64,000 bases of DNA from Kudoa neothunni (GCA_964304625.1 OZ199840.1:10478001-10542000); one strand, 5' to 3'. Positions 11,971 to 25,675 are shown, counted from the stretch's first letter. The notes: a model not told the origin generated them from the sequence alone. Numbers and translations are program-made.

Positions 11971-14900
11971 ATGTTAAAATTACTAGCCCTACCATTCTAC
12001 ATATTTATATTGAAATATGGGTTTTCAGTGGGAAACAACAATTTCCTTTTACAAGATTTGGAATGGACTAATGATATGGTTGCTGGTAATCAGATAACTG
12101 GGACTTCTCTGTTTGGGTTTTCTGTAGCGGTTGCTGGAGATTAGTAAATTCGCTGGTTATTTAAACTGAGCCGTGATTTTATTCGTTGTTTAGCATTTTT
12201 ATCTCAGCCCCGCTGGCCAATACTGGGGCGGATGATCGTGAATATACCAGCGGGATGGTGTACAAATGCGATTTCACCTACTCTCAACCACCAACAAATT
12301 GTGAAGCTATCACTAAATTAAGTAGACTTCATTTCTTTTAACCCACCAGTGAGACCGATGTGTAGAGAGTTATACAACCGAAAAACCTTACCATATTCTG
12401 ATTGGTTATTCAGTGTCAACCTATCTAGACGGTCGAATTTATGTAAATGATATTTTTAGTTTATTAAATATTAATAAGACAAAACTAAAAATAGATTTGT
12501 GCTCCAAATTCTTATATAGCAACTGATAGTGGGTTGGAAACAAATTGTATGTTCTATGATCTTGTTAGGGATGATCTTGAACCAGAGGATATTAATGATG
12601 GTATTTTGGAGCGAAGAATCAAAATCTCACCTAATTTTTCATTAGAATATCCACAAGATATTGGCTTAAACGTTTATCATGACGTAGATAGTGAATGTAT
12701 CGTTGTTGGAGGGTGAATTTGTTAGATTCATAAGAGTATAATTTAGATTATTATTTTTAGATCAAAAACCCATTCCAACTTTAAGTACAAGGTCTCATGC
12801 TCTGTCGACAGACGTATTATCACCACAATCTTTGAGAATACAAGAGCAGTTGCTATCATTCCTTGTATGGGATTATATGTTGAATGGGAAAGATATTTGG
12901 TTTTTATTTGTTAAGATAACACTGGACTGATAGTTTTCAGAGAAGTACAATCCAGTAACTAAATTATACCATACATTTTTAATCTATCCTAATCTATTAA
13001 GTTTATGTGGCTTATGTGCTGCCAATGAACTCTAAAGAAGTTTCGATAGTATTTGCTTGAGTTTGACACTTTTCAATAAAAGATTTTCGATTGTTTAGTA
13101 TATTGACAGGTATGACGATATGTATTTGACTAGTAGGCTTGAGCATGCTGAAACAATCTCAATCGACTCCAAATATAACGTATTTTAATATTTATTTAAA
13201 TTGAAACTGTTTCGAGATAGATAAGTGATAGTTTGGGTAATCAAATCATAAAATACACACCTGATAGGTATTTAGAAATAATTTTCGCAATAGTTTAATT
13301 TACATTTAATAATTTGTTTGTAACTGTTATAGAAAGGAAGTGATTTTAATAATGGGAGCCCCTCTTTGGAACCTTGCTAAAGGGTCTGTTATTGTGCTCA
13401 AACTTAAGACGAGATATATTTCTGGGTATATCTTTGGTCGAAATCAAGGAGATATGTTTGGGTATTCGATCTGTGTACTAGAAGATACTAATGATCAAAG
13501 TAACTCGCATACATAATGTTATCACATAAACGCCTTCAATTAGAGTTAGCAGTGTTGGCTCCTCATGGTGGAGTCGGTAGAGCAGGGACAATAACCATCG
13601 TAGTTCTTGATCAAAATGGTGGGGATAGAGATAATGTAATCTGTGAGATTATGTAGCTAATAATCAAATTTTTGTTCAGGCGATAACTTTTGAATTAAAC
13701 CAACACATAGCAGATCTGGGCGATAATAGATTCGTATATAAAATACACCCTGATGTTTATGTGAAAAGCATTAGTAATGGAGGTAATATAAATACCAAAA
13801 AAATCTTATTTTTAGCGATTAAATTAAGGAATTACTCGGTCATGTGGATTTCTCCTAGCTGTCAATTCAAACCCGGGGAATTTATATAGATTTACGTATT
13901 CTTTTTAATAAAAGATATATTGCAATATTATAGTTATCAATTTCAAGGCTTCACTCTATTAGTGAGACTGTTCCAACACCAACTCATCCCTATATACTGA
14001 ATATAAATGATTTGGTTGACTATCAAATTGACTCAGAACATTTGATGTAAACTATCATCATCCTTTGTCTAACTAACATATTATAAATAAAATTAAAACT
14101 TATATATACATATATATACAGCTTTGGAATCAAACCAAAATTAACAGTTACCATTAAAAACAGCCTTGAAGTTGAAAACTTTTTCAAAGAGTCAAGTAAA
14201 ATATGTATTATTCAAGATTTTTAGTGATATAATTTTAATTTATTTAGGAAATAAATGGAGTTTAGAGTTGGAACCTGCTAGTCTGCATGAATTTATAAAA
14301 TTTAATGATGGCGAGCTGGGACGTTTGTTCATCGAACCAATGCTTTATAAGAACAGCGCAGATGATGATTCTATATATGAAATTATTTCCCCTCTAAAAA
14401 TATATATGAAAAAAAATTTTGATGTATCAACCATGGACAGATTCGATATAATTTTAAAATGTGGACCTCTGGGATATCGATCCAGCGCGGGTTATTTTAT
14501 AAATATTCAAAATAATACAGTTAGTGAACGACTTAACATTGAATTGGATATCCCTTTGACTTCTCTTGCCACCGAAGTTGAAACTATTAGACCCGGAAAA
14601 ATGAATGCCTCTTTAGTTGAGCATTACCAGTACTTCTTAGTATCGCTTCTCTGTAGTAATATAACTTAGCTATGTTGATGAGAATTCTCGTACCCATTTG
14701 TACGAATCAGTTAATCTTGTTGTGGACGGAAATGTGAAAACATTTATCGACTCGCGTATAATTCTAAAATTACCTCTTGAAAAGGAACTATTGGGCTGTT
14801 TTTCAAACGTTAGCGGGGTGTGTTATTGGATACTTGACTACTCACTCAAATTTATTAATTCATTATTACTAATGGTAATATTTAGATTTACACTGATGTT

Positions 14901-16149
14901 AAAACTGAGGAAACAGAGTCAGAAAAAATAGTTAAAATCAATATTGGAGTCCTACCTTATGGTGGAGTAGTTTTTAATTTGATGTATTGGTTTGATTTAT
15001 TTTTTATAACATAGATGAAATTTTCGCTGAGGTTTGCCCAGGAATTCAAAAATAGCGATAGTTATTTGCATGCTTCATATGAATGGAAACTTAAAGCTGA
15101 TTTGTATAGTTCTCGATTAGGAAGTTTATTTTTATTAACACCTAAAGGGTGGATAAAAATGAAGCTGTCTTCTACACAGACACTCGACAAATTGTACACA
15201 TCCCTGGATCAGTTCAATATAGCATTCATGGGTATACTTTAATATTATATTTTGTATAAATCATTTTTAATTCGAATATATAAATTGACGATACATTTTT
15301 TAGACTTACCAGTAAAATGTTCTACACACATCCAAACACATGGAGTGACGAATATTTCACCAATACAATATTGGTTCATATTTCTTCTTATTATAACCTT
15401 ATGTTATGTTGTCGTTCACTATGTGTAGGTTCGCGTGGATGGTTGGTATCACAATTTTCCAATTACGGTAAAAATTACGAGAATCGATATAAAAAACGCG
15501 GATAATATCAAAATCCTAAAAATCGGTGTATTAATCTGATTCTAAAGTAAAAAAATTAATTTTATATTTCCTTAGTGCCAGGTTGCAGAATATTTCGATA
15601 GAGATGACGAAAAATTAGAATGCGAAGACGACGATTATTGCCTTAATAACTTTTACTCAATGGAATGTATTAACAACCGAACCACACATGCCAGAAATAA
15701 ATACATCGCTATACATTTTAAAACCAAGGCTTATATGGTAGATTCTAAGTTAATTATCATATAATTCGTTATTTTTTATTCATAACAGTCTTCTGATATA
15801 TCGATTGGATTTTACGTCGACTTGCACAGAATTCCAGGTGTAAAAATCAATGGGGATTCATTTCGAGTACATAGAATATCTATCCTTACATATGAGTTTT
15901 AGCAATGCTATTGAATCAAAATTATTATTTAGGTGGTTTCCACTATCTCTCCTCTAGCCACTAAATTAGAAGGCTGGAAAATTGGGCTTTGTGTAGGTTT
16001 ACTGATAATATTTTACTCGGTTATTTTTGTCATTCTCTATAAGGTACACTAAATTTTATTTTTTTAATTAAATTTTTTCATATTAGACTAATGTGTTGAA
16101 AAAACTATCGATTAAATTGGAAAAATCTACACGAAAAAAGGACATTTAG
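11971..16149 (+). CDS. Integrin alpha chain, cytoplasmic GFFKR motif degenerate
   Basis: Alpha subunit of a cell-adhesion heterodimer. I place 24 exons between 11971 and 16149, summing to 2859 bases, about 952 residues (family about 1000-1050). Order: signal peptide; FG-GAP propeller blades (V-Y-K-C-D then C-E-A-I in blade 1; I-C-A-P; E-V-I-L-I-M-G-A-P; L-A-V-L-A-P-H-G-G; N-S-N-P-G-N-L-Y-R closing the propeller); thigh and calf domains from about 13950; paired cysteines at 15576-15737; a 20-odd residue TM helix at 15960-16043; then a short tail. No I-domain. The calcium loops of the blades look poorly conserved. The tail reads K-T-N-V-L-K-K where K-x-G-F-F-K-R is expected. Junctions at 12900-13110 (a 14-base exon), 14817 and 15211-15304 are uncertain; the rest agree in phase. 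Confidence 0.9.
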
Positions 16150-17810
16150 CTTCTCTTATTCCACAGTATTAATTGCATTCGTCAATTATACAACACAGTC
16201 CCCTTAACCACATACAATGAATGAGGTGTTCATTATACTATTTTTAGATGGATAAATCAAGCCTTTTAAATTAATTTGATTTATTCTTAGTTACATTATT
16301 ATAGATTGTTATTGTTTTTTCTTCGCATTAAAAGTAATTAAACCTTATATATTACTAATTCAAATATTTCAAAATATAACATGGTACCTAATCTATCCCG
16401 TATTATTATTATAATTATTAATAATGTATGCAGATTTTATCTTATTTATGTTACAAATTTTTTATAATCTGTACATATAAAATTGTTCGTATGGTTGTGT
16501 GTGTATCCACAATTATGCATGGGATGGGGAAATTTTTTTTAAACCAGCATATAGCGTACGTATGAAACGATTATTACATTAAATAAATTCGATTATTTAT
16601 TTAAAATATTCACTATTTTAATCAGAAAGAAAGAATGTCCTTTTGCTATACTTAATAAAAGCTTAAACATTATTTGTTTATGTTGGATGCTTAAAATTTG
16701 TTCATTTCAGTGTAACAGTCGATTAAAATCAAATTTTGCTCTCCATGTGAAAAACTAACTATTCATTAAAGTATATAATTTTTTAATAACTTTACGTATA
16801 CGTTAGAAGTAATGTTAGAACAGATGAAGTTATTAATATCGTATTTACAAGAGATTTCATTTCTTACTTGAAAATTGTCACATATTCCAATATTTTTAAG
16901 TTAGATTTACATTCAAAATATTATTAATCTATTTTATGAAAAAAAATATGAAAATTTTAAATAAAACATAAGTTAAGATTATAAATTTTTGGCGTAACGG
17001 AATAATTTTGTGGATCTCTACTCAGACTAAGAATAATGTAAGATGTTTGTAAGATTATAAAGTAATTAATTTTTTTATATTTTCTTAAACAAAAATTACA
17101 TTTTTCATAATGCCAGAAATTGAAAAACAATTTTCTACCATGTTACGCTAATAATATTAAATTATATGCGTTTTTCAAAATAATATTTAGATTCTTTAAT
17201 TTTATATTATAAAAAATATTTTACTCTTCGTTTGGAAAATATAAAACAAACGTAGAACCACAGGAAACATATGTAATTAATCCCACAATTTTATAATGCG
17301 CGTGCACACTGGTCGAAATTTAATTAAACTTAATTTTTAATATCTGATAGGAGAATTTTAGGTATCCATTTTTTGGAATTATCAACATTCGAGTGTATAT
17401 TATTTTCTCCACATTACTCAATTAACATTTTACAGGTGGGTTTTTATTTTAAATGCTTTACTAACAGGATAATTTCACTTTGAACGTTTATTCCGACAAC
17501 TATTATTAAATCTAAAATATGAATTTATAAAAATGAGATTAAATTTTTTATTTTTCGAATTTATTTTTTACCACAAGAATATAATTCAATAATTACAAAA
17601 ATTTTACTAAACTGTTAATAAATAATAAAAAATTGTCGTCATTATTACAAATATTGTTTATTAAATCAATTATTTCCTTCATTTCATTAGCTGCAATAAA
17701 ATAAACTTCATGCGCTAGGATAAATAAATTATCGCTCAATTGAAATTAAAAGATTGTGCAAATATTTCAAATACTATATTCTATCTCTAATGAAATTAAA
17801 AACAGCTACA
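16150..17810. other. Intergenic between integrin and DPH6 3' ends
   Basis: Convergent 3' flanks, AT-rich. No exon, RNA gene or repeat unit supported. Confidence 0.6.
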
Positions 17811-18702
17811 CTACTCCTGTAACGAAAGCAGTGTAAAACTTTCCACATCTAAAACCACGACAGGAGCATAAGGGTTGTTGTCCAAAAATTTTTTCGTTGA
17901 TTTTTCAACAACTATTCTCTTTTTGAATAATAGAGGACAATACAAAACCAAAGACTCATATTCACCACCTTCACCACACATGTTCATTCCATAGGATTGT
18001 TTTAGTTGATTAAATTGTGATATCATAGATTTTGAAATCGCGTCTCCAACGAAACTGTCGTCCAAGCCAGCTGAAGCAACTTTCACAATAATAGCTTCAA
18101 TTCCTGAGTTGACGATATCATTTATTAAACTGGCATCATTTTGCTGCCACATAGGTGCCAAAACAGTCAAATTCAAACGTCTTGCAATATGACCAATACG
18201 ATTATATTGGTAGGTTGAGGCAATAGCACCACAACAAAGAGCATTTATCTTGAGGTCTGGTCTATCGACCAATATTTGAGACAGGAGTTGGTACAGATCT
18301 TCCACTTCGTCATTCCCATCAACTGATTCGGTGTAATCCAAAGATGAGCATATTGCTTTACCGTTGGTGAAGCCGCGAAATAGCGGTACTCCAGTAGCTT
18401 CTTCATATGCGGGAACCACATTGTAACCAACAGTTTGGAAGCATTGACTATCCATATCGTCTAAATTCAATAGGTTAAAAATTGTAATATAAAGTCGACG
18501 AAAATTATTTAAGAGACTAATAATAAAATTCATAAAAATGTATCTGTTTAAAATTACACGTATCTTGACGTGGAGCTAAATTTACAAGGGCTACAATGTT
18601 GTGGCCTTGTTTTTTGGTCAATAACGCCGAGTAAAAACTGTCTTTGCCGCCTGATATTAACGCGCACACATTTAACGGCTCTACTCTTGCGTCTTCACTC
18701 AT
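17811..18702 (-). CDS. DPH6: Diphthine-ammonia ligase
   Basis: Catalyses the last, ATP-dependent amidation of diphthine to diphthamide on elongation factor 2. Two exons, 18702-18558 and 18460-17811, joined by a 97-bp intron; 264 residues, close to the human 267. The PP-loop ATP-pyrophosphatase motif S-G-G-K-D-S sits near residue 18; further on are N-L-A-P, F-Q-T-V-G-Y, D-E-V-E-D-L-Y, R-L-N-L, I-V-K-V-A-S-A-G-L-D and the diagnostic G-E-G-G-E-Y-E-S. No C-terminal YjgF-like domain, as in the short animal form. The exon junction uses the second of two overlapping donors (ACGT|GTAATT), which keeps the reading frame. A TGCGTGCGCA motif lies 71 bp before the ATG. Confidence 0.96.
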
Positions 18703-18772
18703 CTATGTCTCTTATTTAAAAATTAATTCAAAAATGCAGTAAAGTCCATGCGAATTTATTAAGGTAAATATG

Positions 18773-18782
18773 TGCGTGCGCA
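18773..18782. promoter_or_regulatory. NRF1-like motif upstream of DPH6
   Basis: TGCGTGCGCA, close to the NRF1 consensus (YGCGCAYGCGCR), 71 bp upstream of the DPH6 start codon. Stands out in very AT-rich flanking DNA. Function is inferred. Confidence 0.5.
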
Positions 18783-20390
18783 CTGTTAAATTCACATGTA
18801 ATCAATTGAAAAGGGAATCCAATAAACACTAATGGAAAATAATAAAAATAAAATTGTATTGTATTGTATTAACAAATAATACTATATTATGAAATATATA
18901 TATATATATATAAGACACAATTCAAATTAACTTTTGATATTTTATTTATACGTTCTTTTTTTCAGACCTAATTTATTATTAGAAAACTAGATATGTTGTT
19001 ACTTCTGTTATGTAATTTTTAATTTTCATTGTATTGCTGTGTTTTAAATGATTTTTTCCTTTAAATTTAATAATATAAGAAGTAGATTTTCATAATTACA
19101 AAGTTACGTAAAATAATTCTATTAAAATTAAAAATTTTACGGAGGAAATACATACATCCTTCTAGCGACAAGCTTATAGTAACGAAAAGTAGATATGAAA
19201 TTAGATAAGTTATTTTGGGAATAGACTCGGTAATCCGCAGTGAAGTTCTATAGTAAGCGAAGTTTCATCATTTACTCAATTAAATATTACATTATAAATC
19301 TTTGAATCAACAATTATGCGAGAAAAATAAATTTACCCACAACATGTGTCTTCCTTAAAACCGAAAAATATTGTTGTCTCTAAAAGCACAAAAATCATTA
19401 AAATTATCCGATAATAATTTTTGAAAATGAATTGTTTTTATGACATTCCAAGTATTGTAAATTTTTAGTGGAATTCCAAAATTTACGGATGGTTTAGATT
19501 TGTCTATCGAAAATTAGACTCAAATTAGTTGGACTTGGGGACCACGCGGACCCCAAGCCGTACAGGAAGTACAGGAAGTACAGGAAGTACCGGAAGTACA
19601 TGAAGGGTTAAACAGTATAGTTAGCTCTAAAAATAGTTCACCTAAAATAACTTGAAATTTTAAAATTTCGTTAGTTTCTTAAGCTCATTATATCGTAGAC
19701 CAAAAATAAACGTACAACATCCAAAAAAACTCCCATAAATTAGTTCATTTTATAAAGGAAGGAATAGACACAGCTGGTCATATTTTTGTTAATTATTTAA
19801 CCTATCGAACAACGGAAAGACTTCTTGAAATCGTTGTGTTTATGCAACTTAAGAAGATTAATTCAATAAAAAATAATTATATATTTATTTAGAGTGCTTA
19901 TAGAAGCGATAAATATAAATTAAATGCAATAATCTCACCTGATTTCCAAAAAAACGGTGTTATCACTGTGTTAGTCATATGATAGAAAAACGATAACTAC
20001 CTTGTTTAATTGCTTAAATTGGTTCTGTAAATAACGTTCCAACATTATATGAAATAAATGTTGTGAACATTCATTATTTCCAATAGTATGTTACAAAATA
20101 AAGAAAATTTTACCGACTGTCTTAAAAACATTTTATAAATAAAAATACCCCAATTTAACTTCTAGTATCAATTTACTTTATTAATGAGTAATAAGTTATT
20201 TAACAACTATAGCGGCAGTTAATTCTTTACAAGAGAAAAATCAAACGGTTGAAATATATTAATTTCACGCATAATACACTATATCATAAACAATCGGAAA
20301 TACAAACTAATTACAACCTATATAAAAAATCAGGATATCTCCAAATCGATGTGTCTAATTTCAGGAAATTGTTCCTAAAAGAATTAAATT
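18783..20390. other. Intergenic with TTAA-element debris
   Basis: AT-rich. Holds a (TA)n run near 18892-18912 and the repeat-element end described at 19534-19611. No supported exon. Confidence 0.6.
19534..19611 (-). mobile_element. TTAA-type element end with hairpin and 9-bp repeats
   Basis: Read on the minus strand from 19611 it begins TTAACCCTTCATG, then about four copies of a 9-base unit (TACTTCCTG), then a hairpin with arms CTTGGGG and CCCCAAG at 19534-19557. The same plan (TTAACCC start, subterminal GGGGTCC/GGACCCC palindrome) occurs at 44491. The partner end was not found. Confidence 0.5.
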
Positions 20391-22891
20391 TTATAAAAGT
20401 AAACTCAACTTAAGATCAACCTTAATATTGTTCTCAATTCTGTCAACTTCACTACCAATAAGGTCGGTGAGCTGTTCGCCATTTAAAACCATGAAATCAT
20501 GAAGTTGTTTTTCGTTATTTATTTTGGACACGTCCTAAAGGTTGATGAATGCGTGAGAAAACAGTTAATATATTTCAACTACGCGTAACATCAGCGGCAT
20601 ATCCACATTATGCAGATAGAGCTTGGTGAGTTCTCTTCCGTTGATGCTTATTTCTGCTTTGAATCGTACCTTTTCTTTTCCTATGATTGGAAATTAACAC
20701 TTCATTTATTAGAAGCGCAATTTAACCACCATAATAAGTAGCTTTGTAGTCATTTACCGAGAGGATCTAAAGAGAATATTAAATAATTTTCACATTTATC
20801 CGATATAAAAGTAATTCTCGACGTACAAGTTTATCATTTTCTAAAATTTCTATAATCTTCGATATAACCTCAAGAGGTATAGATCTATTAGAGAAGTTGG
20901 GTTATTTGGATCAATAATTTAACTATCTCAACAATACTGTCCGACTAAAGCTTCATAATTGTTACGAATTTGAAACAACGAAACCAATCCCATCAACGAT
21001 CCAATGCTAATTCCTCCAATAGCATCAGGGAATGAAGAGGAGAAAATATTGCACAATAGCAACGATAAATAAGCGATTCCAATTCCAACCACGGCAACAC
21101 TGTCTTCTAGGAACAACGAGGTTGCTGTCGGATCTGAAGAATTTCTTACTATATAAATCACATCAGCTTTATCAGCTAATATTTGGCCATAATCCATCGA
21201 ATATCATTCACCTACCATATTTCAAAAATGTGGTGCGGTTTTTCTTAGCTTGTTTTTTTATCGACATAAATGACATTACTAGTGTCACTATAACAACTGT
21301 TATAGTTTGAAAAATTATAGAAAACGTACCAAGCTCGAAAATGCCCGATAACCCCATTAATAGAAGACCCTTTCAAGTTAATAAATTAAAATCAGCCAGT
21401 TATTATTGAATACAAGAAACATATTTTCAAGAGAGTTGGTGTGAAACAGTGTTTGACAACTGTTATATATTGGAAATAGACAACCACAGAAAAATACGCA
21501 AATTCCACTGCAGAGTGAAAAGGCATATAACGCGCGCGAATATCCATACCTTGAAAAAATATTCAAGATAGGAATTATAAAAGCTCGGCTGTATGAAGTG
21601 AAAATATACGGATGTTTTTTAGAGGGTTTCTTCAATGATATTTGTACACCAATATATCTTAGTAGCTATTTTTGTTAATAGATAAAAATCAAATTTAAAT
21701 GAATGAATGAATGAATGAATAAATAAATAAATAAGTAGAAAAAGAAACATTCCACTCAGAATGGCTGTAATAAATTTCCTACCTGAGTGAATATATCCAA
21801 TAATGAATGTATTGCTTCAGCTAGAATGGCATTCGATTTGGTGACATGCCAGGCAAACATTTTAGCAATCAATACAGCAATATTTCTGAGTTATGAGTAA
21901 AATGGATTGAAAAAATTGTAATTTTCAATAGTACCCTAATAGACTTATTTGTATGAGAAACGAATCATCAACCATTTTATTTTTAAACTTTGCGGGGTTT
22001 GACTTAGCCTAAGAGTATGGATAACCAAAATGAGACGCTATTAATCGAAAGAAAATAATGATTTCTTTTACAACTAGTTTTTCATGCTTCCCTCGATTGA
22101 GATATCTCACATAATTGATAGCTTTAGTTAAATCTTAAGGGGGTGATAGAAAACTAGTTGAGATATAAAGAATTGGATGGGATACCGTAATGAAGTTGAT
22201 CAATGTGATGCTCTTCAAAATCAAATTGAGTTTTAGCTTTATTAAATGCTTCCAAAGACCCGTATTTTTCAATAGCTCTTCAAAAAACAACACATTCCCA
22301 CTACTTGCTAATATTATCTCAAAGATCATACTTGTTCACAAGATCAGCCTTAGCGAAATAATCACTCACATTTGTTTCAACACTTCCATAGGCTGATCTC
22401 ATTCGAAAACGTTTCAATGAGTCCATTTCCCTATAAAAAATACGAAAAATAGGTATCGAATGGGATTTTGATTTGGCATAGATCTAGAAAAAAAAATTCG
22501 CTAACTCGTTTGTTAAGAGAAAATCCTGTGATGCTCTTTCACGCGAAATATATGTGGTGTCCAATGGGCCCTTTTTGTAGGTGAAAGGCACCGAACTTTT
22601 ATTGAAATAAGCGTGGCCTATTGTAATGCTTGATAAATGAAATAATGTCCATAAATCTATTCTACCTATATTTCCAATATCTGTAGATTCATTTTTATTA
22701 GTATTATCTCCAGATTTGCTTGAGTTGTGTCGTCTATTTTGTAAATCAACAAAAGCCAATCTTAATTTATAAAAAAGTCTGTTTTTTAGGTCCTCCCCCT
22801 AAAATATGTAATATTATATTCTCTAGTTTCATAATATCACCAATGGGGATGTATTATAAAATAGAGCTTTTTTAAAAACAATCGTAGTCAT
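20391..22891 (-). CDS. SLC30A9: Mitochondrial zinc transporter ZnT9
   Basis: Cation-diffusion-facilitator protein that exports zinc from mitochondria. Sixteen exons from ATG 22891 to TAA 20391, about 553 residues (human 568); phases close throughout. The N-terminus M-T-T-I-V-F-K-K-A-L-F-Y is a plausible mitochondrial presequence. Then Y-I-S-R-E-R-A-S, L-L-T-N-E-E-M and K-R-F-R-M-R-S-A-Y match the ZnT9-specific DNA-binding-like segment. TM helices include A-E-A-I-H-S-L-L-D (the H-x3-D zinc-site pair), H-P-Y-G, and D-P-T-A-T-S-L-F-L-E-D-S-V-A-V-V-G (family L-L-E-D). The C-terminal domain shows K-A-T-Y-Y-G-G and K-V-R-F-K-A-E. A 33-base stretch at 21297-21329 could be intron or coding (it preserves frame). 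A short AATG/AATA repeat sits in one intron (about 21701-21734). Confidence 0.95.
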
Positions 22892-22905
22892 CCTTTCATT
22901 GACTT

Positions 22906-22915
22906 TGCGTGCGCA
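22906..22915. promoter_or_regulatory. NRF1-like motif at the SLC30A9 start
   Basis: TGCGTGCGCA 15 bp upstream of the ATG, within a 13-mer (CTTTGCGTGCGCA) that is identical to one upstream of CPOX at 26231. Both genes have mitochondrial roles. Confidence 0.55.
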
Positions 22916-24474
22916 GTTCTTACACAAATTGTAAACGTTGGTTGATTTTTGTTTTTTACACGTGATTAGCAAAACTTCGATACTTATTAATGCAAAATGA
23001 TAAAAAAAATTTTTAATTTGGTTGAAATGTGCCATATGTTTTAATCTTATTTATATCATTAAAAAAACAAAATTGACATTATTATTAACTTAATATAAAG
23101 TTTATTATAACTAAAATGTTTTTTTTGTGAAATTTTCACCGTATAAATGTTTCAAAAAATATCAATCGGATGTGCGCAACTATCATTTTCTAAGGGATGA
23201 CAATTGTTGTGATAGAATTTAAGCAAGTGGCTATTTTTTTGATAAATAATATCCAGTAGTCGTTAACTTTGACTACTTTTAATTATTTCTTCCTCCTATG
23301 AGCGAGAGAATGTGTCGGAAATAATTAACGCAAAATAATGTATAAAAGTTAATCTGTAGACAGCTTGCGAGTAAGGGTCGAGGGGATTAAAATTTGTTAC
23401 TACGCTGGTGGACATACCTTTAAAGATTAGGATTTTCCAAAAAAACAATCTCTGCCTTAGTTAAACCAGTATAGAACCTTGGAGTAAATATGAATTTGGC
23501 TTACAAGTTAAGGGGATAAATTTGAATAATCGGTTGAGAACCCCTGAATTACAGAATTAAAGAATTACAGTTTATGGTATGTTTATCAAATTTGGCGCCA
23601 TTTCAAATAACTTTGACACAACTTGGACATTGTTGTTATCAAACTGGTTTTTTTTAAATTTATCTCAAATATTATTTTAATAAAAATCATTATACTCTAT
23701 TTGTGTCCGGTGCTTAGTTTGACGCCTGAATGAGCGTAGAACAAAATAATATATATATTTATATATTATTTTTGGTATCATTCTTTAACACATATATAAT
23801 TTAAATACGTCTTGATTTACAAAAAGAACTATTTTATTAAAATAGACAAATTATATAGTTATGTGGACTTTTTTTAAACGTTTATTTGATTACTATGAAT
23901 AATTTTCATGGATCCAATTTAATTTTTCTTAAAAATATTATCTACGATAGCGCTTAAAAATTCATTTAATTTTGGCACTGTCTATCACTTTTAAATACAA
24001 CTCCCTTTTTCTGCCTCCAAAAAGAAATTAAAAGTAGATGTATTTTTCCATTTGAAAAGTATTTATGCTAATCTTACACGAAAAAATAGTTTAAAATAAA
24101 GGCACTGGCTATCGCTACGGGAGCGAATAATTTCAAATCTAAAAACCCATTTGAACATCACATTTGTAATTAATGATTTTTTCGACATTTTACGAAGTTT
24201 TTTGTTAAATGTCGATTTGACGCAGGTCATTGCAATTTGGCCGAAAATCACAGGCCTCCTCAAATTACACAATACACGCATGCGCAGCGTCAAAATTTCT
24301 AATTTTTGTCAAAGTTCATACAAATAAGAAAAATCGGAGCGAAATTTTACAAAAATAATTTCAAGTAAATCGAAACAAAATAAATCATTTTACAATAAAA
24401 GCAATTGTTATATTGGTTTTTAAATACATATTCAAAATGAAAACCACCTATCAATATATTGATAAAAATATATC
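22916..24474. other. Intergenic with transposon fragments
   Basis: At 23532-23546 the sequence GGTTGAGAACCCCTG is the reverse of a typical hAT end (CAGGGGTTCTCAACC). At 24103-24136 a GGCACTGGCTATCGC block resembles the arm of the foldback element at 57411. No gene is supported; the 76-codon minus-strand frame at 24063-24293 falls in this repeat-like stretch. Confidence 0.5.
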
Positions 24475-25675
24475 TTAACAAAAGTACATTTTGGGATAGT
24501 TGAAGAAGCCAGTTCGGAGCATATTCACCATCATTGCGTACGCCGTAAAAATAAAACCGGCGCCTTTGATATAATCCACTGAATTAATTATCGTTTAGAA
24601 TCGTGTAATATTTTAAGTGTTTGAATTACAAAGATTGTCCCCATGAATGGTCTTCTCCGCATTACGTTGGTTATCGTCCACTGCGCAATTCAATGCGTAG
24701 AATCCATAAGCCCCTGACATTACTAAACCGAACAATTAGTGGATTCTAATTGATTGTCAACAATAAACTAATTAACAAATATTTTTTTATTTCAATATTT
24801 TCGAATTAATACATAATAGAACCTACGCAATGAGAATATCAATAAAGTGGTGAAGGTGGTTTGAATCGCGTTGTTGTATGATGGAGACTAAAATGATAAT
24901 TAGACAACGCATCGCTCCACACAATATAATACGTCATATTGAAGTGTTAGCAGCATTTCTATATCAGTGGTGAATGTACGGAACCCGCCAGAAAATATCA
25001 AACCAATAAAAATCTAATTAGATACAAGAGTAATTAGTAACAATTGATAATATATTGTCATCCAATTATCCCCAAATAAACTACACAATACGACAGATTA
25101 AGTTGAAGATTATTACTAGGAAAAGATTCCTTGCGAGGTTTGCATTGAAGAATTCTCTCGCCTCAGGTACATAAAAAAGTATAACTGTTACCAGTAGAAA
25201 TTCTGCAGCAGCTAGAATTTTGAACACTGACAGTGATTTGCTTTTTATTGTATCGATCTAATCCAACCATTAAATCATATGGAATCATTTGAAATCATTT
25301 GAATTGATCGGAGCCGAAAATTACTTTTATTCTAATCCCGCTTTTACGAGTCGTTGCAACGTTAGTTGACCGATTTCATTAACGCTATAGTTTCGAGTGA
25401 TTAACCACACAATACACTCGCTAAATACTCGTCATCTTGAACAATTAAATTAACAAGTTTGTTAAGCCTCGTTTTCATGGCAACCAAATATAACGAAGGC
25501 ACAAGCTGAACATTTAGCTACACCAAAACGATTAACAAACACTCATACATTTATATACTCATACTCACAATATTACCTTTTTAAATATATCCGAATTTTG
25601 TTGCAAAACCACCTTATAAAAAATCAAATTATTTGACTGTATCCTGTCCATCATGAGTTCGATTTCATGTTCCAT
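24475..25675 (-). CDS. Unrecognised four-transmembrane protein
   Basis: Six exons with consistent phase: 25675-25577, 25257-25087, 25013-24933, 24887-24827, 24722-24630, 24578-24475; 609 bases, 202 residues. I do not recognise the family. The first 50 residues are hydrophilic and start M-E-H-E-I-E-L-M-M. Four hydrophobic segments follow at about residues 48-64, 77-98, 127-146 and 171-189, with both termini probably cytosolic. The loop between helices 3 and 4 contains N-C-A-V-D-D-N. The topology fits MARVEL or other small tetraspan proteins, but I see no signature of claudins, tetraspanins or CKLF. The gene lies head-to-head with CPOX, 988 bp between start codons. Intron 1 is about 320 bp, the others 45-104. 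Confidence 0.75.

Noticed and set aside
20928-21197. 89-codon frame as a stand-alone protein
   Set aside because: Only its centre is coding, as exon 12 of SLC30A9; its start and end are intron sequence.
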